Below are positions 49,261 through 57,321 of a stretch of 64,000 bases of DNA, piece after piece (positions within the stretch are counted from its first letter, which is position 1; every line of letters starts with the position of its first letter). Source of the DNA: Litorimonas sp046250185 (GTDB lineage: Bacteria > Pseudomonadota > Alphaproteobacteria > Caulobacterales > Maricaulaceae); the NCBI RefSeq assembly GCF_046250185.1, contig NZ_CP176469.1, one strand, 5' to 3'. The translations under genes were made by a program, and so were the position numbers. Below the pieces are notes generated by a model. That model made no database searches. It saw nothing but the letters and a program-made list of their open reading frames with translations, and was not told the DNA's origin.

Positions 49261-51618
49261 ATGTCTAACCCCGATTCGTTCAGACCTGCCCCGCCGCGAC
49301 CAGAGCGCCGCTCGATCAGTGAGCAAGCCATGCCGTCTGCGCCGAGAGATGGGCGCGCTATGCAAGCGGGGGATTATCTCAACGGCTTAAATCCCGAACA
49401 ACGCGATGCCGTACTGACCACCGAAGGGCCATTGCTGGTATTGGCGGGGGCTGGCACAGGGAAAACGCGCGTGCTCACCTGTCGCCTCGCGCATATTCTT
49501 GAGAATAAAATGGCTTATCCAAGCCAGATTTTGTCCGTGACGTTTACCAACAAAGCCGCCCGCGAAATGCGCCACCGCGTGGGCGACCTCATCGGCGGCG
49601 CGGTCGAAGGTCTACCGTGGCTTGGGACATTTCACTCGATTGCTGCCAAAATCCTGCGTATCCATGCAGAGTTGGTAGGCCTCAAGAGTAGCTTCACAAT
49701 CCTCGACACAGATGACCAAATCCGCCTTCTCAAGCAGATTATCAAAGCCGCGGATATTGACGAGAAGCGCTGGACGGGGCGCTACCTCGCTAGCTTGATT
49801 GATAATTGGAAGAATAAAGGCCTGACACCCGATAAGCTGACCCACAAGGATTCGTTCAAATTTGCGGACGGCAAAGGGCAGGAGTTGTATAAGACATATC
49901 AGGAGCGCTTAAAGGTCTTGAACGCCTGTGACTTTGGCGATCTGCTGCTGCATAATTTGACGCTGTTTCTGGAGCATCCAGATGTTCTCAAACGCTACCA
50001 TGCGAAATTCCGCTATCTCCTCGTGGATGAGTATCAGGACACGAATGTCTGCCAATATCTCTGGCTGCGACTGCTGGCTCAAGGGTCGCAGAATATTTGT
50101 GTTGTGGGCGATGATGATCAGTCGATCTATGGTTGGCGCGGGGCGGAAGTTGATAACATTCTGCGCTTTGAGAAAGATTTCCCCGGCGCGAAAGTCGTCA
50201 AGCTGGAGCGTAATTACCGCTCGACAGAACACATTCTAGGCGCAGCGTCAGGGCTAATCACGGCCAACCAAGACCGCCTTGGCAAAACGCTTTGGACCGA
50301 AGACTCAGGCGGTCACAAAGTGACTGTGACAGGTGTATGGGACGCGCCTGCCGAAGCCCGAATTATATCAGACGAAATTGAGAGTTGGCGGAGTAGCGGG
50401 CGCAGCTATAACGACGTTGCGATCCTCGTGCGGGCCTCTCGTCAGATGCGGAGCTTTGAGGAGCGCTTTATTCAGCTCGGTCTGCCCTACCGCGTGATCG
50501 GCGGGCCACGTTTCTTCGAACGCCTCGAAATTCGCGACGCGCATGGTTATCTGCGGGTGCTGAAATCCAATACAGACGATCTTGCGTTTGAGCGGATTGT
50601 GAATACGCCCAAGCGCGGGATCGGCGCAACAACAATACAAAAGCTACAGACAGCCGCGCGAGTGATGGGCATGAGCCTTGAAAACGCGACACGCGAATTG
50701 ATCAAGACTGACGAAATTCGCGGCAAGGCCCGCACGGCCCTACGCGCTTTCCTCATGGACGTGGACCGTTGGCGCGCCGACATGCCCAATGTCAAACACA
50801 CAGAACTCGCCGAACGTATTTTGGACGAGAGCGGCTACACGCAATATTGGCGCGATAATAAAGACGCGAAATCTGGCACACGCCTCGAAAACCTTAAAGA
50901 GTTGATCCAAGCTATGGCGGAGTTTGAAACGCTCGACGCCTATCTTGAACATGTCAGCCTCGTGATGGATGTGGAGAAAGGCCCACAAGAAGACGAAATC
51001 AGCCTGATGACCCTGCACTCTGCCAAGGGTCTTGAATTCCCGCTGGTCTTCCTGCCAGGCTGGGAAGAAGGCATGTTTCCGAGCCAGAAATCGATGGACG
51101 AAAATGGGCTGGTCGGGCTGGAGGAGGAACGTCGCCTCGCCTATGTCGGGATCACACGCGCGCGGGAGAATGCCAAGATTTACTTCGCTGCCAATCGACA
51201 AGTTTACGGCAGCTGGCAATCCTCCCTCCCGTCTCGTTTCGTCGACGAACTCCCGCCCCAACACGTCGAAGCCGAGAGCGAAACAGGCTATTATGATAGC
51301 AATAAAGTCGCAGACCGCGTGGCGCAGAACTTTGCAGGTAGCTTTGAAGAGGCGCGCGGAAATTACAACTCCCCAGGCTGGCAGCGCTTTAAAGCCAATC
51401 GCGACACGAATTTTGGACGTGCGCCCAGAGAAATTGAAGGCCACGCCGTCAAACGTCCTGCGAAAAATAAAGGCGCTAATTTTGAAATAGGCCAGCGTAT
51501 TTTCCACCAAAAATTTGGCTATGGTAGAATAAAATCTGCGGACGGGACCAAGCTGACAGTCAGTTTTGAGAAGGCTGGCGAGAAAAAAGTTCTCGATGGA
51601 TTTGTGGAGGCAGTATGA
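49261..51618 (+). CDS. uvrD: UvrD/PcrA-family DNA helicase
   Basis: Superfamily 1 3'-5' helicase for excision and mismatch repair. It has LNPEQRDAVLTTEGPLLVLAGAGTGKT (Q motif and Walker A near residue 64), VSFTNKAAREM-like motif Ia (SVTFTNKAAREM), DEYQDTN near 260, GDDDQSIYGWRGA near 285, RNYRST near 320, LMTLHSAKGLEF near 582 and EERRLAYVGITRA near 622. The C-terminus carries a KFGYGRIKSADGTKLTVSFEKAG Tudor-like domain that binds RNA polymerase in PcrA/UvrD. Length 785 is normal, with about 40 extra N-terminal residues. Overlaps the next gene by ATGA. Confidence 0.95.
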   Translation: MSNPDSFRPAPPRPERRSISEQAMPSAPRDGRAMQAGDYLNGLNPEQRDAVLTTEGPLLVLAGAGTGKTRVLTCRLAHILENKMAYPSQILSVTFTNKAAREMRHRVGDLIGGAVEGLPWLGTFHSIAAKILRIHAELVGLKSSFTILDTDDQIRLLKQIIKAADIDEKRWTGRYLASLIDNWKNKGLTPDKLTHKDSFKFADGKGQELYKTYQERLKVLNACDFGDLLLHNLTLFLEHPDVLKRYHAKFRYLLVDEYQDTNVCQYLWLRLLAQGSQNICVVGDDDQSIYGWRGAEVDNILRFEKDFPGAKVVKLERNYRSTEHILGAASGLITANQDRLGKTLWTEDSGGHKVTVTGVWDAPAEARIISDEIESWRSSGRSYNDVAILVRASRQMRSFEERFIQLGLPYRVIGGPRFFERLEIRDAHGYLRVLKSNTDDLAFERIVNTPKRGIGATTIQKLQTAARVMGMSLENATRELIKTDEIRGKARTALRAFLMDVDRWRADMPNVKHTELAERILDESGYTQYWRDNKDAKSGTRLENLKELIQAMAEFETLDAYLEHVSLVMDVEKGPQEDEISLMTLHSAKGLEFPLVFLPGWEEGMFPSQKSMDENGLVGLEEERRLAYVGITRARENAKIYFAANRQVYGSWQSSLPSRFVDELPPQHVEAESETGYYDSNKVADRVAQNFAGSFEEARGNYNSPGWQRFKANRDTNFGRAPREIEGHAVKRPAKNKGANFEIGQRIFHQKFGYGRIKSADGTKLTVSFEKAGEKKVLDGFVEAV

Positions 51619-53075
51619 TGTTTCGGGCCGCGATATTGTGCTTACTCGCCATCATCTTGAGCGGCTGTGCGAGTACGAAATTTCAAGTCTTGGAGATTAA
51701 CTCACTTGCGTCAAAATCTGCGGGTAAAGGTCAATTTAGCGGCCTAGAATCTCTGGCGAAGCGTGAACGGGTCGTGAAGCCTTTTGATGATCTAGACGGA
51801 ACAATCAAAGTTAAAAGCGCGACATCCGGCGAAGCGATTATTGATAGCGTGAGCAACCCACTACGCTCTGTCGAACGGGTTAACATCATGTTTTTGCACG
51901 GTATTGGCTGGGTCGAAAATCGTGAAAATGCGCCGCTTGCGAATAATTTTATTCAGGGTCTGGCGAAAGCCTATAATCTGGAAACAGACGAAAAAGCCGT
52001 CAGTTCTCTTTGCGGACGGGACCAAACGGATGAAAACGTCCAGCTCGAAAACCATATTTACATCAAACAAAAAAATCCAAAAATATACCAAACCCTTCCC
52101 GGCAGCAGCCTGAGTTTGGATCGCCTCGCCTGCATGGATCGTCAGGTGTTAAAGGTCAAAGATGACTTGGAGTATGTGATTTACCGCGTCTTCTGGGACG
52201 AGATTTTCTGGGATAGTTTGCAAGTTGCATTTGTCGGCCAAGACGACGGATTGGATGCGGAAAGCCTGCCAGCCTCTCTGCGGCGCAGCGTCAATCGAAC
52301 CCTCAAAGACAAGCTTGTTAATTTCGGATTCTCTGACGCCGTGATGTATTTGGGGCCAGCGGGGGCAGAAATTCGCAATGCAACGCGCGGTGCCATGTGT
52401 TCCGCCGCCTTGGATGCCGCGGGATATTCCCTGAAAGACCAAGGCCCAGCTGTTGACTTCGAGACGATCTGCAGCACAGCGTCGCGCACCTCCATTGACG
52501 TTGATCCCTTTGCCTTCGTCACAGAGTCCCTCGGTTCAAAAGTTGCCTATGACATCATGCGAGACGCCATGACCGACGGCAAAGACACCGTCCATGACAG
52601 CATCATCCGAGGCACACAGGTCTTTATGCTGGCCAACCAAATCCCGCTGTTGAGCCTATCAGACTTGGGTGAAGGCGAGCCGTTTAGACGCTCTGACTAT
52701 TCAGACAACCAGCGCCCTACCATTGTCGCGTTTTCCGAAATCAACGACTTTTTGACCTATGAGCTGGTCCCGTTTTACGAGCAGCTATACCGCAAATCAC
52801 AACAGTCTCAGAGGAATACAATCAATATCGGCGATGCGGATGACCGCGAATATATCGTCGACCTTTTAGGGTTTAACATCATTGATATGCGGGTCGAATT
52901 TGCACCCGCCATGATCCCTCTGGTCAATCAATTCGTCGATCCTTTATTTGCGCATAACGGGCATGTTCGGCAGCCTGAAGTCATGGAATACATCCTGTGC
53001 GGGGCGGACGGGAAAAAGCCGAAATTTGACGGCTGTCGCGTCACGCCAGAGCGTAGCAAGAGGCCGCAAAAATGA
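51615..53075 (+). CDS. Lipoprotein with alpha/beta-hydrolase-like motifs, unknown family
   Basis: A 486-residue envelope lipoprotein: signal peptide with lipobox ILSGC (C18). Two features suggest an alpha/beta-hydrolase: NIMFLHGIGW near residue 90, where lipases carry the oxyanion HG motif, and TESLGSKVAYDIM with S305 as a nucleophile-elbow candidate (GxSxG with the first Gly replaced by Thr). A catalytic Asp/His pair cannot be assigned with confidence, although DGKDTVHD and FAHNGH are possible. The start overlaps the uvrD stop (ATGA, GGAGG before it) and the stop overlaps prmA (ATGA), an unusual tight coupling. Confidence 0.65.
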   Translation: MMFRAAILCLLAIILSGCASTKFQVLEINSLASKSAGKGQFSGLESLAKRERVVKPFDDLDGTIKVKSATSGEAIIDSVSNPLRSVERVNIMFLHGIGWVENRENAPLANNFIQGLAKAYNLETDEKAVSSLCGRDQTDENVQLENHIYIKQKNPKIYQTLPGSSLSLDRLACMDRQVLKVKDDLEYVIYRVFWDEIFWDSLQVAFVGQDDGLDAESLPASLRRSVNRTLKDKLVNFGFSDAVMYLGPAGAEIRNATRGAMCSAALDAAGYSLKDQGPAVDFETICSTASRTSIDVDPFAFVTESLGSKVAYDIMRDAMTDGKDTVHDSIIRGTQVFMLANQIPLLSLSDLGEGEPFRRSDYSDNQRPTIVAFSEINDFLTYELVPFYEQLYRKSQQSQRNTINIGDADDREYIVDLLGFNIIDMRVEFAPAMIPLVNQFVDPLFAHNGHVRQPEVMEYILCGADGKKPKFDGCRVTPERSKRPQK

Positions 53076-53953
53076 CGCAAGCTAACTTTCAACCGTACGG
53101 CCTGTTCATTCACACCCATAATGATCTCGCATTTGAATTATCAGACCAGTTGGGATTTGAAGATGAAGCGGGCGCACTAGCGGTATCTATATTTGAAGAC
53201 GGCCCAGGCACGATGCATGTGCAAGCCTTGTTTGACACCGAGGCAGCCGCAGAGGCCGCGCTCGCCAATTTATCGCTGGGCGATGAGGTCGAACGCTTTA
53301 TCACTCAACTTCCTGATGAAGACTGGGTGAGCTTGTCGCAATCGGGTCTGCCGCCTGTCCGCGCGGGGCGGTTCTTTATTTACGGACAGCACGACGCGGA
53401 TAAAATCCCCGACGACGCGCCCTACACCGTTCGTATTGAGGCTGGCTTGGCCTTTGGCACGGGCCACCACGGCACGACCAAGGGCTGTCTGCTGATGCTG
53501 GACAATATGATCTCAGCGGAAGAAAACCCTAAGCGTGTTTTAGACCTCGGATGTGGGGCGGGTATCCTTGCGATCGCTGCCGCCAAAGCGTTCGGACGCG
53601 CTGTGCTAGCCACCGACATTGATCCTGACGCAGTGATGGTCACACAACAAAATGCAGACGTAGCAGGTGTGGCAGGCTTGATTGATGCACATATAGCAGA
53701 CGGGTTCAATGCGCCCGTTTTGCGCGATCAGCAATTTGACCTAATCTTTGCCAACATCCTCGCCGGCCCGCTCATGGGCCTCGCACCCGATATTGCGCGC
53801 GCCCTCGCCCCTAATGGGAAAGTTATTTTGTCAGGCATATTGGACGAGTTATGGCCAGAGGTCAGCGCCACTTTTGAGGCACAAGGTCTGACGATCACGC
53901 CGCAACCTACGCTCTCCGGTTGGACGTCGCTACTAGGTGTGAAACCCGCATAA
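53072..53953 (+). CDS. prmA: Ribosomal protein L11 methyltransferase PrmA
   Basis: SAM-dependent methylation of ribosomal protein L11. An N-terminal substrate-binding domain (about 1-85) precedes the Rossmann fold with GLAFGTGHHGTTKGCL near 128, VLDLGCGAGILAIAA near 157, ATDIDPDAV near 182 and the catalytic NILAGPL near 228 (canonical NILA.PL). Length 293 is typical. It ends four bases before a bidirectional terminator. Confidence 0.93.
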   Translation: MTQANFQPYGLFIHTHNDLAFELSDQLGFEDEAGALAVSIFEDGPGTMHVQALFDTEAAAEAALANLSLGDEVERFITQLPDEDWVSLSQSGLPPVRAGRFFIYGQHDADKIPDDAPYTVRIEAGLAFGTGHHGTTKGCLLMLDNMISAEENPKRVLDLGCGAGILAIAAAKAFGRAVLATDIDPDAVMVTQQNADVAGVAGLIDAHIADGFNAPVLRDQQFDLIFANILAGPLMGLAPDIARALAPNGKVILSGILDELWPEVSATFEAQGLTITPQPTLSGWTSLLGVKPA

Positions 53954-53985
53954 AAAAACCCGACAACAAAGGCCGGGTTTTCATC
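53954..53985. terminator. Bidirectional terminator between prmA and the 52-aa gene
   Basis: Stem AAAACCCG (53955-53962) with CGGGTTTT (53974-53981), then TC-rich sequence on the plus strand. On the minus strand it ends in TTTTTTTA, a strong U-tail. It can end prmA transcription and that of the small gene at 54002-54160. Confidence 0.85.
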
Positions 53986-54001
53986 ATTCTGTATAATCAG
54001 C

Positions 54002-54160
54002 TTAGATCGCGCGAACGGCGCGACGGTCGCGACGCAAATTGCGGCGGCCGATAATATTTGTTGTACCAGCTGTCTGCGGGGCACCAGAAACACGCTGTGT
54101 TCCTGCCGTAGATTGACCAGTTAGTGTTACAAACTCAGACCCTTTAAGTACGGTCGTCAT
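54002..54160 (-). CDS. 52-residue basic small protein, undescribed
   Basis: A short gene between prmA and the aminopeptidase. ATG at 54160 has GGAGACGAAA immediately upstream (GGAG at six to nine bases), and the stop at 54004-54002 lies 17 bases before a strong intrinsic terminator. The product has a Ser/Thr/Gly-rich, hydrophilic first 35 residues and a strongly basic end, IIGRRNLRRDRRAVRAI. I do not recognise a family; the tail looks like a nucleic-acid- or ribosome-binding segment. No signal peptide or membrane segment. Well-formed start, stop and terminator argue for a real gene; expression is unproven. Confidence 0.65.
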   Translation of the reverse strand: MTTVLKGSEFVTLTGQSTAGTQRVSGAPQTAGTTNIIGRRNLRRDRRAVRAI

Positions 54161-54378
54161 TTTCGTCTCCATTTATCGTGTTCAAGAATGTTTTCCTGAT
54201 GGCCCCGATATGGTCAATTTCGCTGGAAAACTGAACCGTCAGTTGCGCATTGTGAGCTATGCAAAATTGCAAGGCATTGGAAAGACTCTCTTAAGACTCT
54301 CGGAACGTATAGAGAATTTTCGTATCTTTGCTCTGGCCTAACGTCGCCCGCGCTCCTACATCAAGGAGGATAATCGCT

Positions 54379-56223
54379 GTGAAAGAGGCTCCCATGCAAC
54401 AAGATATTTCGCTGTTCCAGACCTATGATGTCAAAGGTGGGCCTGACTTTGGTCGGCGGAACTTGCCGAAACTGCGCGCGCAGTTAGCAGAGCTAGGGCT
54501 GAGCGGGTTCCTTGTACCGCATGAGGATGAATATCAGAATGAATACCTCCCCGATTGCAATGAGCGCCTGATGTGGGTGAGCGGGTTTACGGGATCTGCA
54601 GGGGCCGCGATTGTGCGCTTGCACGACGCCGTGATGTTCGTCGATGGGCGCTACACATTACAAGCCGCGCAGCAAGTGGACGACGCTTTGTTCTCCTTCG
54701 AAGCCATGGCGCAGGGCAGTCATATGGAAAGCTGGCTGAGAGCGCATGCCGAAACTGGAGAGATTTACGGATATGACCCGCGCCTGCACAGCCCCTCTGG
54801 CTTACAAAAATTAGAGGCCGCAGTTGCGTTGCGCGGTGCCGAATTGCGCGCCCTCGCCACGAACCCGATTGACGTTGCGTGGAATGACCGTCCGCCGCAA
54901 CCCTTAACCCCTATCCGTGTGCAACCCCTAAAATTTGCGGGAAAGTCCCACGCTGATAAACGCGCAGAGATCGCAAAATCTATCGCGGATCAAGGCGCAG
55001 ATGCAGCCCTGATCACTGCGCCCGCCTCTATTGCGTGGCTCCTCAACATTCGCGGCGGCGATGTCCAATGCACCCCCCTGCCGCTTTCAACAGCCATCAT
55101 TGATAAACACGGCAAAGTCGATTTTTTTGTCGCTCCCGAAAAACTAACACCGGAGGTGCAAGCGCATTTGGGCAATGAAGTCGCGATTAAAGCCGAGGGC
55201 GAAATTGGTGCAGCCCTGGCGGCCCTCAAAGGTCAGACCGTCATCGCCGACCCTAATACGTCCTCTGCATATTACTTCACGGCGCTCAAATCTGCAGGCG
55301 CGACCGTTAAGGCCGCTCAAGACCCCGTGGCCCTGCCCAAAGCGTGCAAGAACGCAGCAGAAATCGCTGGCACGACCGCGGCTCATATTCGCGATGCGGG
55401 CGCTCTTGTGCAATTCCTCCACTGGCTCGACACAACCGCGCAGTCTGGCGAGGTTGACGAGATCGAGGCCGCCACACAGCTGGAATTGTTCCGTCATACG
55501 ACCAAACAACTCCGCGACCTTAGCTTTGAGAGTATTTCTGGTGCAGGCTCTAACGGGGCCGTTGTGCATTACCGCGTGAACCAAGATACCAATCTGCGCC
55601 TCGAAAAAGGCAGCCTTTTCCTAATCGATAGCGGCGGTCAATATGATGACGGCACGACAGACGTCACCCGCACTGTGCCTATTGGCGAGCCAACGCAAGA
55701 AATGCGGGAGCGGTTTACGCTGGTCCTGAAAGGCCACATCGCGCTAGCCACTGTGCGCTTCCCCGAAGGCACGACAGGCTCGGCCCTAGATGCCCTCGCG
55801 CGACACCCGCTCTGGCAAGCGGGGCTGGATTACGATCACGGCACAGGGCACGGCGTCGGCGTCTTCCTCGGCGTTCACGAAGGCCCGCAGCGTATTTCCA
55901 AAGCGCCCAATAACGTCGCTCTGCGCCCTGGCATGATCGTGTCAAACGAGCCTGGCTATTATAAAACCGGCGAATACGGCATCCGTATCGAGAACCTCCA
56001 ATACGTCACGCCCCCAGAGGACGTCGGCGGCGAGCGCAAAATGCTCGGCTTTAAGAACCTGACTTGGGCGCCGATTCACCGCGCCTTGGTCGAGGTTGAT
56101 TTGCTATCCTTGTCAGAACGGGACTACCTCAACACCTACCATGCCCAAGTCTGGGAGACTGTGAGCGACCTGGTTGACGGCGACGTGCGGGACTGGCTCA
56201 AGGCCGCCTGCGCGCCGATCTAG
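54379..56223 (+). CDS. pepP: Aminopeptidase P-family protein (M24B)
   Basis: Removes N-terminal residues before proline; cytosolic. The 614-residue form resembles three-domain XPNPEP1-type enzymes: two creatinase-like N-terminal domains (about 15-310) and the pita-bread domain with metal ligands in LIDSGGQYDDGTTDVTRT, the His of GTGHGVG, the Glu of SNEPGYY and GIRIENLQYV. The frame opens at 54328, but GTG at 54379 has AAGGAGGA at eight bases; ATG at 54394 is an alternative with GAGG. Symbol is by family; dimeric E. coli PepP is shorter. Confidence 0.88.
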   Translation: MKEAPMQQDISLFQTYDVKGGPDFGRRNLPKLRAQLAELGLSGFLVPHEDEYQNEYLPDCNERLMWVSGFTGSAGAAIVRLHDAVMFVDGRYTLQAAQQVDDALFSFEAMAQGSHMESWLRAHAETGEIYGYDPRLHSPSGLQKLEAAVALRGAELRALATNPIDVAWNDRPPQPLTPIRVQPLKFAGKSHADKRAEIAKSIADQGADAALITAPASIAWLLNIRGGDVQCTPLPLSTAIIDKHGKVDFFVAPEKLTPEVQAHLGNEVAIKAEGEIGAALAALKGQTVIADPNTSSAYYFTALKSAGATVKAAQDPVALPKACKNAAEIAGTTAAHIRDAGALVQFLHWLDTTAQSGEVDEIEAATQLELFRHTTKQLRDLSFESISGAGSNGAVVHYRVNQDTNLRLEKGSLFLIDSGGQYDDGTTDVTRTVPIGEPTQEMRERFTLVLKGHIALATVRFPEGTTGSALDALARHPLWQAGLDYDHGTGHGVGVFLGVHEGPQRISKAPNNVALRPGMIVSNEPGYYKTGEYGIRIENLQYVTPPEDVGGERKMLGFKNLTWAPIHRALVEVDLLSLSERDYLNTYHAQVWETVSDLVDGDVRDWLKAACAPI

Positions 56224-56227
56224 TCCG

Positions 56228-56485
56228 ATGTTTACCGTATCAGGATATGCCGATGTGCCAGAGGCTGATCGCGCCGCATTTGCCAAAGGCCTGCCCGAGC
56301 ATACACGCCTCACACTCGCGGAGCCGGGCTGTCATTTCTTTAGCGTCAAACCACATCCGACCATTCTGGGGCGATATATCGTCAATGAAGCCTTTGATGA
56401 CGAGGCCGCCTATAAAGCGCATATCAAACGCGCCAACCGATCCGAATGGGCCAAGATTTCGCGCAATATCAAGCGCAGTTACTAG
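56228..56485 (+). CDS. ABM-domain protein (putative quinol monooxygenase)
   Basis: An 85-residue single-domain protein of the antibiotic-biosynthesis-monooxygenase/dimeric ferredoxin-like fold: FTVSGYADVPEADRAAF, TLAEPGCHFFSVKPHPTILGRYIVNEAFDDEAAYKAHIKRAN. The pattern matches small YgiN/LsrG-like proteins, which act on quinones or related metabolites as dimers; the actual substrate is open. It starts four bases after the pepP stop with no clear ribosome site, so it is likely coupled to it. It overlaps the end of the converging lipoprotein by four bases. Confidence 0.8.
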   Translation: MFTVSGYADVPEADRAAFAKGLPEHTRLTLAEPGCHFFSVKPHPTILGRYIVNEAFDDEAAYKAHIKRANRSEWAKISRNIKRSY

Positions 56486-57321
56486 CGCTTCGGCATCGTC
56501 AAATTACGGCCGTCTGACAGATAAAGATCATCATATCGGACTCCGCCATTTCCGTAGGGCGCGTTGGTTGGACCAGTGTTAGAAATCGCGATAAAATGCG
56601 TCAGGGCCGCCTCATTTCTCAACCAAAAAGCCGCACCTGCGAACACTTGTGTCTGGGTTTCAAATTCACCGCCCTTCATAAACAGATCAAAGCTCTGCCC
56701 ACCTTGCTCCGCTGCGGCGTTGTCAATCACGGCCCACACCTCATACCACCTGTCTGGCGTAAGTGGCGCGGCGTCTTCCCCCGTCAGAGGGGTCTGAATT
56801 CGCGCATAGCTCTTATGGCCCGTCGATACCATCAGCGTGCCATTATTGCGCGTCCCATCGCTCTCGGCCTTATCCGTGACGCGTATCATCGGCTCGAAAG
56901 CGTCATAAGCCAAGACGGGAATGTCAGATGGCGGCGAGCCGGATAGTCCAAAGGATTGGTTGTTCGGAAAGGCTTCAACATTAAACCGCGCATATAATGT
57001 TGCCTGCGAACCGAAGGGAATTGGCTTTGGTAGCGCCTTAAACCCTAAGGCTTTGCGGTTACCCACTACACCATTGGCCGCAGGTTTTCGCAGCATATAA
57101 CGGTTCCCCTCTGCGGCGTAAATCTTTGAGATTTGGGGGTTTGGGATATAAGGCACAGTCTCGTTTTGGGCGTCTATATTGGTCCAGCCTTGCAGTGTGG
57201 GTGACGCCTCAAAATCATCAATCACGTGCCATCTTGGATATGACGCACAGGACATGAGTGCAAGGGCGACCAAAATGCCCAATGTCCAGCCACCCAAAGT
57301 CTGCGTCCACCGCGTCATCAT
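56482..57321 (-). CDS. Lipoprotein of unknown function, probably beta-sandwich
   Basis: A 279-residue protein with signal peptide and lipobox-like LMSC (C25). The mature part is rich in Trp, Gly, Asn and aromatic-hydrophobic alternation (FDLFMKGGEFETQTQVFAG, RWYEVWAVIDN), a pattern that suggests a jelly-roll/LamG-like binding domain such as those on carbohydrate-binding or outer-membrane proteins, though I cannot assign a family. It starts one base after the ligA stop (TGA-ATG) and ends in convergence with the ABM gene. Confidence 0.65.
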   Translation of the reverse strand: MMTRWTQTLGGWTLGILVALALMSCASYPRWHVIDDFEASPTLQGWTNIDAQNETVPYIPNPQISKIYAAEGNRYMLRKPAANGVVGNRKALGFKALPKPIPFGSQATLYARFNVEAFPNNQSFGLSGSPPSDIPVLAYDAFEPMIRVTDKAESDGTRNNGTLMVSTGHKSYARIQTPLTGEDAAPLTPDRWYEVWAVIDNAAAEQGGQSFDLFMKGGEFETQTQVFAGAAFWLRNEAALTHFIAISNTGPTNAPYGNGGVRYDDLYLSDGRNLTMPKR

